DNA from: Cellulomonas persica
GTDB taxonomy: Bacteria > Actinomycetota > Actinomycetes > Actinomycetales > Cellulomonadaceae
Reading direction: 5' to 3'
Assembly (NCBI RefSeq): GCF_007989825.1
Contig: NZ_BJUA01000003.1
Span: 186,001-250,000, forward strand
Length of the DNA: 64,000 nt
Part shown: piece after piece, positions 15,831 to 25,120 of the stretch
How the letters are laid out: every line of letters begins with the position of its first letter
Position numbering within the stretch: the first letter of the stretch is position 1
Position numbers and translations under genes: made by a program
Notes under the pieces: model-generated
Databases searched by the model: none
What the model saw: the letters and a program-made list of their open reading frames with translations, nothing else
What the model was told of the DNA's origin: nothing

Positions 15831-17137
15831 GCGTCCTCCCGCGGGCGCAGTGCGGCGACGCGCGGTGCGAGCTGCCGGTCGCGGCGTAGGCGGTCGGCGA
15901 GCGCGTCGAGCGTCGCGCGGGTCTGCTCGTCCTGCCGATCGACGAGTGCGGCACCCTCGGCGAGGGCGCGCGCGACCTCGTCGGCGGTCACCGCGTCGAT
16001 CCGGGCGACGAGCGGGTGGTCGGCCAGCACGTCGGTCGTGGCGTTCGCCGGGTCGTGCACGGCGACGATCGGCCGCTTGGTCGCGACGTACTCGTAGACC
16101 TTGCCGCTCGTGACGTACCGACCCGTCCCGAGCGCCAGGACGAGCACGTCCGCGTTCGCGTAGAAGTCGGCGACCTGCGCCTTGGCCACCGGTCCGACGT
16201 AGCGGACGCCGTCGGTCGCGGCATCGGCGAGGACCTCCGCGAGCGGGCCCTGCGGCACGGCGAAGTAGCCGAGGTGACCGCCGAGCGTGAGCGTCGACCC
16301 CGCCGGCAGGCGCCCGTCCGCCATCGCGGCGCGCCAGCCCGCGAGCAGCTCGCCGAGCGGGACCTTGGGCGTGACCGTCCCGAGGTAGGCGAACCGCAGA
16401 CCGCCGTCGTGCGGCACGGCCGGCGGGACCGGCGGCAGGAGCGCGGGGTCCCAGCCGTTCTCGACGACGACCATGCGGTCGGCCACCGCGGGGAAGTGCC
16501 GCGCGTGCCAGTCGCGCAGCGGGCGGTTGACGAACCAGACCTCGCGCGCGTCGGCGAGGAGCCTGGCCTGCCAGCGCGAGACGCGTGAGCGCGCGCTCGT
16601 CGTCGTGCGGCCCGAGAACACGTCGAGCGTCCAGGCGTCGCGGTAGTCCATGACGTACGGGACGCCGGCCGCGCGCCACAGGTCGTGCGCGGCGGCGAAC
16701 GTCACGTGCGGGTTCGCGGTCGCGAGCGTGAGGTCCACCGGCTTGTCGTCGTGCACCGCGCGTGCCGCCGCGGCCAGCGGAGCGCGCCACGGCCCGTACG
16801 ACGGCTCGGGGAAGGTCCGCTCGTCCTTCAGCCGGCGCAGGCGTGCCCACACCGGGGGGAGCGCGACCCGCAGCGGGCTGTAGCGGCGGATGTCGGTGTC
16901 CTGCGCGGGCCAGTCGAAGCCGATGCGGCGGACCACGACGCGCGGGTCGACGCGCTCCTCGAGCGAGGCGTCGGCGCCGGTGTAGCGCTCGAACGTCTCG
17001 CGCGACGCGGTCACGACGGTGACGTCCCAGCCGGCGTCGGCGAACGCGTTGACGGTCGCGAGCGCGCGGTACACGCCGCCGGCGCGCGACGGGGGGAAGC
17101 CCCACGCGAGGTACAGCAGGTGCGGCGGTCTGGTCAT
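15827..17137 (-). CDS. Glycosyltransferase, GT4 family
   Basis: The 436-residue enzyme starts at ATG 17137 just after GAGGAA. The N-terminal GT-B half has WGFPPSRAGGVYRALATVNA and YVMDYRDAWTLD. The donor half has VVENGWDP, GLRFAYLGTVTPKVPL and VYEYVATKRPIVAVHD. It is a paralogue of the 442-residue protein at 20475, with the same PPSR-x-GVYR and MDYRD-x-WTLD blocks. No membrane segment is visible. A TAACCT hexamer at 17178-17173 could be its -10. It is coupled to the small downstream gene by ATGA. Confidence 0.82.
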   Translation of the reverse strand: MTRPPHLLYLAWGFPPSRAGGVYRALATVNAFADAGWDVTVVTASRETFERYTGADASLEERVDPRVVVRRIGFDWPAQDTDIRRYSPLRVALPPVWARLRRLKDERTFPEPSYGPWRAPLAAAARAVHDDKPVDLTLATANPHVTFAAAHDLWRAAGVPYVMDYRDAWTLDVFSGRTTTSARSRVSRWQARLLADAREVWFVNRPLRDWHARHFPAVADRMVVVENGWDPALLPPVPPAVPHDGGLRFAYLGTVTPKVPLGELLAGWRAAMADGRLPAGSTLTLGGHLGYFAVPQGPLAEVLADAATDGVRYVGPVAKAQVADFYANADVLVLALGTGRYVTSGKVYEYVATKRPIVAVHDPANATTDVLADHPLVARIDAVTADEVARALAEGAALVDRQDEQTRATLDALADRLRRDRQLAPRVAALRPREDA

Positions 17138-17290
17138 CGTTCCTCGGGGTGCGCGGGGTCGGGCCGCCCCCGAGGTTACGCGACCAGACGTGCCCGTCGG
17201 CGCGTGCCCCGGCCTACCGCGAGGGCCGTAGCCGGCGCCTCGCGCGAGGTGCCGGTCAGACCTGCCGCGATCGGGGAGGATGGTCGCCGG

Positions 17291-17342
17291 GCTCACGACC
17301 TGGGCTCACGACCCGGGCCGACGACCTGGGCCGACGAGAGCG
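17291..17342. repeat. Four tandem 13-bp repeats upstream of a glycosyltransferase gene
   Basis: Units begin at 17291, 17304, 17317 and 17330. The first three read GCTCACGACCTGG, GCTCACGACCCGG and GCCGACGACCTGG; the fourth is degenerate (GCCGACGAGAGCG). They lie just ahead of the GGAGGA site of the gene at 17352. Copy number may vary between strains and affect that gene's leader. Confidence 0.7.
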
Positions 17343-17351
17343 GAGGACGAC

Positions 17352-18587
17352 GTGGGCGTGGCACGACGAGCACGCGACCTGGCGGCCGGGGCGGCAGGGG
17401 CGGTCACCGCGCGTCGGCACCTGCTCCCGGCGCGGCTCGACCGCGCGCTGGACGTCGCGAAGTGGGCGCGCACGCCGTGGACCGCCGACGCCTGCGACGT
17501 GCCGACGCTGGTCTCACCGCGCTCGGGCCGTCCCGCGCGGGTGCTCGTCGGACCGGCCAACTTCGCCGGGCAGGGGCTCGCCTGGGCGTCCGCGCTCGAC
17601 CGCGCAGGCGTCCCGGCGGTCTGCTGGGCGTTCGCCGCCGACCCGCGCTTCCGGTTCGGCGCGGACCACCGCGCACCGCTGACGGCCGTGCACCGCGCGT
17701 CGCGCGCCTACCAGCGCCGCGTGTTCGACCGCGTGGTCGAGACGGTCGAGGCCGTCGTGATCGAGGCGGGCCGACCGCTGTTCGGCCGCCTGCACGGCTA
17801 CGACCCCGTCGCGGAGGCGCACGCGCTGCAGGCGCACGGCGTGCGGGTCGCGCTGCTGTGGCACGGCACGGACATCCGGGTGCCCAGCGTCCACGCCGCG
17901 ACGCACCCCGACTCGCCGTTCGGCACCGCGGACGCCCGCACGCGCTCGCTCGAGGCCGTGGCGCTGCGCAACCGTCGCCGCGCCGCCGCGTTCGACGGAC
18001 CGGTGCTCGTCTCGACCCCCGACCTCCTGCCCGTCTGGCCGGGGGCGCGTTGGTGCCCCGTCATCGTCGACGCCGACACGTGGTCGAGCGACGAGCCGCT
18101 GCTCGCACGCGACCGACCGCTCGTCGTGCACGCCCCGAGCAACCGGGCGCTCAAGGGCACGGACCTCGTCGAGCGCGCCGTCGGGACGCTCGAGGGCGAG
18201 GGGCTGCTCACCTACCGCGAGGTCGCGGGTGTACCGGCCGACGAGGTCCGCGACCTGTATCGCGGCGCGGACGTGGTGCTCGACCAGTTCCGGCTCGGCA
18301 TCTACGGCGTCGCGGCGTGCGAGGCGATGGCCGCGGGCCGCGTCGTCGTGAGCCAGGTCGACGCCCAGGTGCGCGCCGAGGTCGCGGCGACGGGCCACGC
18401 GCTGCCGGTGCGGGACACGGCCCCCGACGGGCTCGAGGCGACGCTGCGGGACGTGGTCACCGACCGCGCGCGCGCCCGCGAGCTCGCTGCGCGGGGGCCT
18501 GCGTTCGTCCGCGCGCTGCACGACGGCCGCCGCAGCGCGTCGGTCCTCGTCGACGCGCTCGGTCTCGAGGCGCCCGCGGACCGCTGA
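17352..18587 (+). CDS. Glycosyltransferase-like protein, GT-B fold
   Basis: From GTG 17352 the product has 411 residues; GTG 17358 is better spaced from GGAGGA (17342-17347) and may be the true start. The N-terminal half includes RVLVGPANFAGQGLAWASAL and ALLWHGTDIRVPS, a form common to glycosyltransferases with a GT-B fold. The C-terminal half has PSNRALKGTDLVERAV, EVRDLYRGADVVLDQFRLGI and GVAACEAMAAGRVVV, the usual E-x7-E donor site. It has no membrane segment. It runs between two divergent and convergent glycosyltransferase genes and probably works on the same polymer. Confidence 0.75.
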   Translation: MGVARRARDLAAGAAGAVTARRHLLPARLDRALDVAKWARTPWTADACDVPTLVSPRSGRPARVLVGPANFAGQGLAWASALDRAGVPAVCWAFAADPRFRFGADHRAPLTAVHRASRAYQRRVFDRVVETVEAVVIEAGRPLFGRLHGYDPVAEAHALQAHGVRVALLWHGTDIRVPSVHAATHPDSPFGTADARTRSLEAVALRNRRRAAAFDGPVLVSTPDLLPVWPGARWCPVIVDADTWSSDEPLLARDRPLVVHAPSNRALKGTDLVERAVGTLEGEGLLTYREVAGVPADEVRDLYRGADVVLDQFRLGIYGVAACEAMAAGRVVVSQVDAQVRAEVAATGHALPVRDTAPDGLEATLRDVVTDRARARELAARGPAFVRALHDGRRSASVLVDALGLEAPADR

Positions 18588-18603
18588 GCCGCACCTTCCG
18601 CCG

Positions 18604-18639
18604 GTCGACCCGTCGCCCTGCGTCGACCCGTCGCCCTGC
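18604..18639. repeat. Perfect 18-bp tandem duplication in a convergent gap
   Basis: GTCGACCCGTCGCCCTGC occurs at 18604-18621 and again at 18622-18639 with no mismatch. It lies in the 62-bp space between convergent genes. No terminator hairpin is obvious there. Confidence 0.75.
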
Positions 18640-18649
18640 GCCGCCGCCG

Positions 18650-20482
18650 TCAGTCCTGCGTCGGCGCCGTCGGCTCCGGGGCCGCGCTCGAGCCCTGCGT
18701 GGCCGCGGCGGCGCGCTCGCGCGCGGTCGCGACGAGGTCGCGCACGACCGCGTCGGAGACCGCTCCGACGATCTCGGCGTCGGGGTAGCGCTGCGCGAGC
18801 CGCCACGCCAGCGGCACCGAGGCCTCGTCGCCCATGACGATCACGTCGGGGACGTGCGCGTCGAGCCACGCGCCGTGCTCGTCGACCACGTGCCGCGCGA
18901 TCCGTGCCGGACCGATGTGCGAGTACACCCGGCGGTCGAGCACGGTCTCGACGCGGCGCGCGAGCTGGTGGTGCTTCGAGAGCACCTTGCTCGTCAGGTT
19001 CACGCCGCGCTGCGCGGGAGCCCGCAGCGGCGTCGACGTCGAGGCGACGAGGGTGCAGCCGCGGCGCACGCCGCGCACGAGCGTCTTCGGGACGACGTCG
19101 ACGATCACGTGCGGCACGAGGTGCGCGGGGCCGCGGTGGACCTGCGGGCCGAGGTCGAGCACGTCGACGTACGGCTCGGTCTGCGGCCCGTTGTTCTCCG
19201 CGGCGGTGACGAGCGCGACGCGCGCGCCGGCGCGCAGCGCCTCCGACTGCACGCGCACGAGGCGGCGGGCGGCGAGCTGCGTGCTCGCGAGGCACAGCAC
19301 GAGCGGTGCATCGGCCGCGGGCGCGGGCACGGGCGGCCGTCCGGCGAGCGCACGGCGCAGGCGCTCGCCGTAGTGCTGCGCGCCGTACCGGCTCACGAGG
19401 ACCTCGCGGACGGCCGCGGCGTCGGCCGTGGGCAGCGCGTCCTCGAGGCGGTGCACCGCGGTGACGGTGCTCTCGGGCGTGGCCGGCAGGCCCACGTACT
19501 CGGCCATGCCCGACGCCGCGGCGTCGGAGAGCGTCTCCTGCGGGCCGCTGCTCGTCGTCACCACGACCGGCAGGCCCGACATCGCGGCCTCGACGACGGT
19601 CAGTCCGAACGTCTCGAACGCGGACAGGTGCACGAGCACGTCGTGCTCGGCGAAGATCCCGGGCAGGTCGTCGGGTCTCGCGTGCCCGTGGAACGTGACC
19701 TTGTCCTGCAGGCCGAGCTCGGCGACGAGCGCGACGAGCTCGTCACGGTCGGGTCCGCCGCCGACGAGCGTGAGGTGCGCCGTCCGCGGGCGCTCGTCGG
19801 CCCACTGCGCGAACGCCCGCACGAGGGTCGTGACGCCCTTGCGCTCGATGAGGTTCCCGACGAACACCCACCGGTCCAGGCTCGTCGGCGTGCGCTCGCG
19901 CAGCGTGAAGCGCTCGTCGTCGACCGGGTTGGCGATGACCCGCACGCGCGACCCGAGCTCGGGGTAGAGGCCGCGGACCCGCCGGGCCTCGAGCTCGGAC
20001 ACCGCGAGGTACCACTGCGCGCGGCGCATGAGCTCGCCGTACAGCTTCGCGCCCTCGGGCAGCCGCAGCACGGTGCGCAGGTACGTCGCGTGCTCGGTGA
20101 CCACGAGCTGCTGGTCCGGGCGCAGCAGACCGCTCACGGCCCAGCCGGTCGGCATGCCGACGTGCGCGTGCACGACGTCCGCGTCCCGCAGCTCGGGCAG
20201 GTCCGCGCGGCGCAGCGCCTCACGCTGCAGGCGGGCGGTGTCGACGCGCGGGCTCATCGGGTCGACCGGCAGGTCGATGCGGACGAGCTCGCCGTACGGC
20301 GTCGTCGAGCGTGTCACGCCCGCCTCGGCGCCCGGCGGGAGGTTGCGCACGTGCACGATCGTCGTGAGCTCGGCCGGGTGCCCGAGCGCGGCGACCGACT
20401 CCTGCACGAAGATGCCGTCGTACGGCCGGCCCTCGACCGGGTACCACGGTGTGGTGACGACGAGTCGCTTGCCCTCAAGCAC
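18650..20482 (-). CDS. Glycosyltransferase GT4 with an extra C-terminal domain
   Basis: The 610-residue protein starts at GTG 20482, inside the last codons of the upstream gene (8-bp overlap). Residues 1-395 are a GT4 enzyme: TTPWYPVEGRPYDGIFVQE, HVGMPTGWAV, EHATYL, WVFVGNLIERKGVTTLVRAF and SAFETFGLTVVEAAMSGLPV (E-x7-E site). Residues about 410-590 are an added alpha/beta domain (PLVLCLASTQLAARRLVRV, VVPKTLVRGVRRG, DVIVMGDEASVPLAWRLAQ) that I cannot place in a family. The same two-part layout occurs in the protein at 23322. The tail is Ala/Thr/Pro-rich. No membrane helix is seen. Confidence 0.82.
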   Translation of the reverse strand: MLEGKRLVVTTPWYPVEGRPYDGIFVQESVAALGHPAELTTIVHVRNLPPGAEAGVTRSTTPYGELVRIDLPVDPMSPRVDTARLQREALRRADLPELRDADVVHAHVGMPTGWAVSGLLRPDQQLVVTEHATYLRTVLRLPEGAKLYGELMRRAQWYLAVSELEARRVRGLYPELGSRVRVIANPVDDERFTLRERTPTSLDRWVFVGNLIERKGVTTLVRAFAQWADERPRTAHLTLVGGGPDRDELVALVAELGLQDKVTFHGHARPDDLPGIFAEHDVLVHLSAFETFGLTVVEAAMSGLPVVVTTSSGPQETLSDAAASGMAEYVGLPATPESTVTAVHRLEDALPTADAAAVREVLVSRYGAQHYGERLRRALAGRPPVPAPAADAPLVLCLASTQLAARRLVRVQSEALRAGARVALVTAAENNGPQTEPYVDVLDLGPQVHRGPAHLVPHVIVDVVPKTLVRGVRRGCTLVASTSTPLRAPAQRGVNLTSKVLSKHHQLARRVETVLDRRVYSHIGPARIARHVVDEHGAWLDAHVPDVIVMGDEASVPLAWRLAQRYPDAEIVGAVSDAVVRDLVATARERAAAATQGSSAAPEPTAPTQD

Positions 20483-21803
20483 GTGTGATGACCTCCCGCA
20501 GCGCGGCGTCGAGCACGCGCACCTGGTTCTCGCGCCGGTAGGTGTCGGCGTGCGCGCGCGCTGCCGCGTAGACCTCCGGCGTGGCGCTGCGCGCCGCGCG
20601 CGCCGCGTCGACGAGCGCGTCCGCGACCGCCGGGCCGTCGACCGAGCGGACCGGGAACCACAGCGGGTACCCGCGCATCGGTTCGGTCGCCGCGGTCTCG
20701 GGCGTGTGGATCGCGACGACCGGCTTGCCCGTCGCGAGGCACTCGTACGTCTTGCCCGCGGTCACGAAGCGTGACGACGGGATCATCATGAGGATCACGT
20801 CGAGCGACTCGTACGCCGCGCGCACGTCCGCCTTCGCGACCGGACCCTCGAGGAGCACGCCCGCCTCGGGACCGGGGATCATCGCGCGCAGCGCCTGCGC
20901 GTCGCGCGGGAAGAAGCCCAGGTGGCCGTACAGGTGTGCGGTCGCGCCCGCGAGCTCCGGGTGCGTGCCGAGCGCGAGGTTCCAGCCGTGCCACGTCGCG
21001 GCGTGGGGCAGGTGGCTCGTGATCGTTCCGAGGTAGCCGAACCGCAGCGGCCGGTCCGGAGCAGGGACCTCCTGCTTCACCTCACCGAGCAGCTCGGGGT
21101 CGAAGCCGTTCTCCACGACGAGCATGCGGTCGGCGGCGCGCGGGTAGCGCTCGGCGTGCCACGCACGCATCGGCTCGTTGACGTGCACCACGCGCGCCGC
21201 GGCCTCGATGAGGCGCCGCTCGGCGGCCACCTCGCGGGAGTCGTCGGCGAACGCCGGACGCTCGTTGAACTGGTCCAGCGTCCACGAGTCCCGGTAGTCC
21301 ATGACGTACGGGACGCGCGCGAGCCGGCCGAAGTCGTACGCGGCGCGGAAGGCGGTCCACGGGTTCCCGGTCGCGAGCACCACGTCGACGCGTTGGCGGC
21401 GGTGCACGCCCGCCAGACGCTTGACGACCCCCGGCAGCCACGTCACGTACTTGTCGGGGAACACCTTCTGACCGATCCGCGCGCCCGCCGTGGCGAGCAG
21501 CGGCATGTCGGCGCGCAGGCGTGACATCTTGCGCACGTCACGCTGCAGGTGCTGGGAGGGCACCGGCACCCGCTCGACCCGCACGCGCGGGTCGATCGCG
21601 GCGAGCAGGCTGTCGTCGCGCGAACCCGTGATGTCGTCGAAGAACGAGGGGTCGGCCGTCACGACCGTGACGTCCCACCCCATCTCGACCAGCAGGTTCG
21701 CGGTCGCGAGCGGGCGGTACACGCCGCTCGCACGTGAGGGCGGGAAGAACATCGCGACGATCGCGATGTGCGGACGTGCGCCGGAGTCGTTGGTGGTGCT
21801 CAC
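20475..21803 (-). CDS. Glycosyltransferase, GT4 family
   Basis: The 442-residue enzyme starts at GTG 21803. The GT-B N-terminal half has MFFPPSRASGVYRPLATANL and YVMDYRDSWTLDQF; the C-terminal half has VVENGFDPELLGEV, LRFGYLGTITSHL and TYECLATGKPVVAIHT. It is a paralogue of the protein at 15827-17137, and the two share gene order next to other transferases, which suggests a local duplication. It is cytoplasmic, with no signal or membrane segment. It is part of a minus-strand unit with the nucleotide-sugar dehydrogenase upstream and a GT4 gene downstream. Confidence 0.82.
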   Translation of the reverse strand: MSTTNDSGARPHIAIVAMFFPPSRASGVYRPLATANLLVEMGWDVTVVTADPSFFDDITGSRDDSLLAAIDPRVRVERVPVPSQHLQRDVRKMSRLRADMPLLATAGARIGQKVFPDKYVTWLPGVVKRLAGVHRRQRVDVVLATGNPWTAFRAAYDFGRLARVPYVMDYRDSWTLDQFNERPAFADDSREVAAERRLIEAAARVVHVNEPMRAWHAERYPRAADRMLVVENGFDPELLGEVKQEVPAPDRPLRFGYLGTITSHLPHAATWHGWNLALGTHPELAGATAHLYGHLGFFPRDAQALRAMIPGPEAGVLLEGPVAKADVRAAYESLDVILMMIPSSRFVTAGKTYECLATGKPVVAIHTPETAATEPMRGYPLWFPVRSVDGPAVADALVDAARAARSATPEVYAAARAHADTYRRENQVRVLDAALREVITRA

Positions 21804-21852
21804 TCGTGTCCCGTCGTCCTGGGGGCGTCCTGGCGGCTGCGGTGCGGTCGCG

Positions 21853-23154
21853 TCAGGCGCGCGAGGCGCGCCCGATCACCGTACGGGTGACCGTGGGCCA
21901 CAGCGCGGCGTCGGTGACGCCGCGGCCGTCGACGAGCGTGCGCACGCCCGGCAGGTCCGCCTCGCCGAGGGTCCGGTACTCCGCGTGGTCCGCCTGCACG
22001 ACCGCCGCGTCGACCTGCTCGCCCACGTGGTAGGCGTCCAGGCCGAGCTTGGCGAGCTCCTCGTCCGAGTACAGCGGGTCGTGCACGAGCGGCGTCGCGC
22101 CCGCGGCGCGCAGCGCCTCGACCGTCGGGAAGACGCCCGAGAACGCCGTCTCCTTGACGCCGCCGCGGTACGCCGCGCCGAGCACGACGACGCGCAGCCC
22201 GGTCAGCGGGCCGGTGGCTGCCTCGAGCAGCGCGACCGCGTGCGCGGGCATCGCGGCGTTCGCCTCGCGCGCGGCCCGCACGACCGTCGCGTCCGGGTCG
22301 TTGAACAGGTACAGGCGCGGGTACACCGGGATGCAGTGGCCGCCGACGGCGATGCCGGGCCGGTGGATGTGGCTGTAGGGCTGCGAGTTCGACGCGTCGA
22401 TCACGGCCTGCACGTCGATGCCCTCGCGCTCGGCGAACCGCGCGAACTGGTTCGCCAGGCCGATGTTGACGTCGCGGTACGTGGTCTCCGCGAGCTTCGC
22501 GAGCTCGGCGGCCTCGGCCGAGCCGAGGTCCCACACGCCGTTCGCGCGCTCGAGGTCGGGGCGCTCGTCGAAGTCGAGGACCGCCTCGTAGAACTCGGTC
22601 GCGCGCTGCGCGCCGCGCTCGGTCAGGCCGCCGACGAGCTTCGGGTAGCGGCGCAGGTCGGCGAAGACGCGTCCGGTGAGCACGCGCTCGGGGGAGAAGA
22701 CGAGGTCGAAGTCCTCACCCTCGGTCAGGCCGGAGATCTCCTCGATGAGCGGCTTCCAGCGCGTGCGCGTGGTGCCGACCGGGAGCGTGGTCTCGTAGGA
22801 CACGAGCGTGCCGGGCGTCAGGTGCGCGGCCAGCGAGCGCGTCGCGTCGTCCATCCAGCCGAAGTCCGGCTGCCACGTCGCGTCGTCGACGAACAGCGGC
22901 ACCACGAGCACGACGGCGTCGGCGCCGGGGATCGCGTCGGCGTAGTCGGTCGTCGCGCGCAGCCGGCCCGCCGGCACGAGCTCGGTGAGCTTCTCCTGCA
23001 GGTGCGCCTCGCCCGGGAAGGGCTCGGTGGCGGCGTTCACGAGCGCCACGACCTGCGGGTTCACGTCGACGCCGACGACGTCGTGCCCCTTCGACGCGAA
23101 CTGGACGGCCAGCGGGAGGCCGATCTTGCCAAGGGCGACGACAGCGATCTTCAC
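21853..23154 (-). CDS. UDP-N-acetyl-hexosamine 6-dehydrogenase (WbpA/WecC type)
   Basis: This 433-residue NAD-dependent enzyme should oxidise C6 of a UDP-HexNAc to the uronic acid. It starts at GTG 23154 after GAGGA. The N-terminal Rossmann segment is KIAVVALGKIGLPLAVQFAS. FSPERVLTGRVFADL and VGGHCIPVYP with catalytic Cys274 follow, and the C-terminal binding domain has VVVLGAAYRGGVKETAFSG. The AVGGHCIPVYP form favours the UDP-GlcNAc/ManNAc dehydrogenases over UDP-glucose enzymes. With the WbpB, E, D and I-like genes between 29988 and 35237 it would supply UDP-GlcNAcA for a 2,3-diamino uronic acid. It is the first gene of a minus-strand unit with two transferases. Confidence 0.85.
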   Translation of the reverse strand: MKIAVVALGKIGLPLAVQFASKGHDVVGVDVNPQVVALVNAATEPFPGEAHLQEKLTELVPAGRLRATTDYADAIPGADAVVLVVPLFVDDATWQPDFGWMDDATRSLAAHLTPGTLVSYETTLPVGTTRTRWKPLIEEISGLTEGEDFDLVFSPERVLTGRVFADLRRYPKLVGGLTERGAQRATEFYEAVLDFDERPDLERANGVWDLGSAEAAELAKLAETTYRDVNIGLANQFARFAEREGIDVQAVIDASNSQPYSHIHRPGIAVGGHCIPVYPRLYLFNDPDATVVRAAREANAAMPAHAVALLEAATGPLTGLRVVVLGAAYRGGVKETAFSGVFPTVEALRAAGATPLVHDPLYSDEELAKLGLDAYHVGEQVDAAVVQADHAEYRTLGEADLPGVRTLVDGRGVTDAALWPTVTRTVIGRASRA

Positions 23155-23236
23155 AGGATCCTCAAGGTGCAGACGGCGGTGGGCGGCCGGCGAGCCCGGG
23201 CAGATGAGTCCGGGCAACCCGGGCGAACGGCCTCCC

Positions 23237-23243
23237 TATACTA
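23237..23243. promoter_or_regulatory. Overlapping divergent -10 hexamers
   Basis: TATACTA reads as TATACT on the plus strand (23237-23242) and TAGTAT on the minus strand (23243-23238). It is one of the few A/T-rich spots in the 167-bp region between the dehydrogenase and the GT4 gene. Either or both may be used; no clear -35 was found. Confidence 0.45.
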
Positions 23244-23321
23244 ACGACGGCTTCGAGCCGGTCAGGGTTCGAATGTCCCCCCTGCAGCAGCGCCGCCGCT
23301 GCCGTGCCCCCAGGAGGTCGA

Positions 23322-25088
23322 GTGGTCCACGCCGAGCCCGCGCTCATCGCCTCCGACGTGCGCGACAGGCTCGTCGTGGTGACGCCGTGGTACCCGACGG
23401 CGAGCAACCCCTACGGCGGCGCGTTCGTGCGCGAGACGACGCGCGCGCTGCTGTCCCACTTCCCGGACCCGCTCGTGGTGCACACGGAGGTGCGTGCGCT
23501 CGACGCCGAGCCTGTCGCGGCCTCGCGCGGCGTCGTCGACGGCCTCGACGTGCTGCACCTGCCGGTGCCCATGGACCCGCTGACGCCGCGCGCCCGCGTC
23601 GCCGAGCTCGTCCGGGACGCGCTCGCGCCGTACGCGCAGGCGCTCGCGGAGGCCGAGGTCGTGCACGTGCACGTCGGGATGCCGACGGGCTGGGCGGTCG
23701 TCGACCTGCTCGGCGACCGCACGCGCGTCGTCGTGAGCGAGCACGCCTCCTACCTCAACAAGCTCTGGGCGCTGCCCGAGTCCGAGGCGATGTACGCGCG
23801 GACGGTCCGCGAGGCGGCGTTGGTCACAGCCGTGGGCCAGGACACGACACGCGCGCTGCAGCAGCGCTACCCGGACGTCGCCGACAAGGTCCACACCGTG
23901 CCCAACCCGCTGGACGTCGAGCGCTTCGTGCCGGGGGACGTCCCGCCGACGAACCTGCACCGCTGGCTGTACGTCGGCAACCTGCTCGAGGCCAAGGGCG
24001 TGCTGCGGCTCGTGCGCGCGTTCGCGGCGTGGCACGAGCAGCGTCCCACCGCGACGCTCACGGTGGCCGGCGGAGGCGTCGACGCCGACCGCATGCGCGC
24101 GCTCGCGGCCGAGCTCGGCGTCGCCGACGCGGTGACGTTCGTGGGCCGCGTCGCGCCTGCGCAGGTCGGCGAGCTCTACCGCGACGCGGACGTGCTCGTG
24201 CACCTGTCGGTCGCCGAGACGTTCGGCCTGACGGCGGTCGAGGCGCTCGCGAGCGAGCTTCCCGTGGTCGCGACCGCGACGCGCGGTGGGGTGCGCACGC
24301 TCGACGTCGCGCAGGACGAGGGCATGGCCCGCCTGGTCCCGGTGGGCGACGGCGTGGACGACGTCATCGCGGCGGTGCGTGACCTCGAGGAGCGACGCGC
24401 GAGTGCCCGGCCGTGGCTCGTGCGCGACGACCTCGCGGTGCGGTTCGGCACGGGACCGGTGGCGGCCGTGCTGGCGGACGCGCTGCGTGGTGCGCCCGTC
24501 GACGAGCCCGCGCCCGATGCGCCGCTCGTCGTCGCGGTCGCGCTGCACGGCTCGGCCGTGCCGGGCGCGGCCCGCGTGGTGCGCGACGCCGTGCGGCGTG
24601 GCGCGCGTGCGGTGCTCGTCGCCGACCGGGCCGACGAGCTCGCCGACGAGCTGGACCTCGACCACCGCGTGCAGCGCGTGGACGTGAGCCCCGTCCGGGC
24701 ACGGCTGCTCAGCCACCGCATGGAGAAGTGGGTGCTCGACGCCGTGCCGCGCACGCTGATCCGTGCCGCCGGGCCGGTGGCGCGGGCCGCGGGCCGCCCG
24801 CAGGCCGTCGACGCCGCGCTACGCCGCCAGCAGCGGCTGTCGGCGCGGTGGAAGCAGGTGGTGGGCCGCCCGGGCCACGCGCGCATCGATCCGGGGGCGC
24901 TCGCGCGCGTCGTCGCCCGCGAGTCCGCGGCGCTCGTCGCGGATCCCGTGCTCGTGACCTGGGGACACGCGCAGGGCAGGCCGCTCGCCGAACGGATCGC
25001 GCAGCGCAGCCCGGGCGCCACCGTCGTCCAGGACGCCGACCTGGACCTCGTCTCGAGGCTCGTCGCAGGGGCCCGTTCCGCACGGTGA
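23322..25088 (+). CDS. Glycosyltransferase GT4 with an extra C-terminal domain
   Basis: The 588-residue protein starts at GTG 23322 behind AGGAGG (23312-23317). Its GT4 part has VVTPWYPTASNPYGGAFVRE, HVGMPTGWAVVD, EHASYLNKLW, WLYVGNLLEAKGVLRLVRAF and SVAETFGLTAVEALASELPV. From about residue 395 there is an extra domain (PLVVAVALHGSAVPGAARVV, AVPRTLIRAAGP, PVLVTWGHAQGRPLAERIAQ) that matches the C-terminal domain of the protein at 18650 in order and in short blocks. The two proteins are therefore full-length paralogues in opposite orientation. No membrane helix is visible. It probably acts on the same glycan. Confidence 0.82.
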   Translation: MVHAEPALIASDVRDRLVVVTPWYPTASNPYGGAFVRETTRALLSHFPDPLVVHTEVRALDAEPVAASRGVVDGLDVLHLPVPMDPLTPRARVAELVRDALAPYAQALAEAEVVHVHVGMPTGWAVVDLLGDRTRVVVSEHASYLNKLWALPESEAMYARTVREAALVTAVGQDTTRALQQRYPDVADKVHTVPNPLDVERFVPGDVPPTNLHRWLYVGNLLEAKGVLRLVRAFAAWHEQRPTATLTVAGGGVDADRMRALAAELGVADAVTFVGRVAPAQVGELYRDADVLVHLSVAETFGLTAVEALASELPVVATATRGGVRTLDVAQDEGMARLVPVGDGVDDVIAAVRDLEERRASARPWLVRDDLAVRFGTGPVAAVLADALRGAPVDEPAPDAPLVVAVALHGSAVPGAARVVRDAVRRGARAVLVADRADELADELDLDHRVQRVDVSPVRARLLSHRMEKWVLDAVPRTLIRAAGPVARAAGRPQAVDAALRRQQRLSARWKQVVGRPGHARIDPGALARVVARESAALVADPVLVTWGHAQGRPLAERIAQRSPGATVVQDADLDLVSRLVAGARSAR

Positions 25089-25120
25089 CGCGGCTCGCCG
25101 GTGGCCCGGTGAAACGTGCA

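Noticed and set aside
16685..20488. A 1267-codon open frame on the plus strand
   Set aside because: It runs antisense to two well-supported glycosyltransferase genes and through a third in another frame. Its product is Arg/Ala/Gly-rich with no domain. At this G+C such shadow frames are expected.
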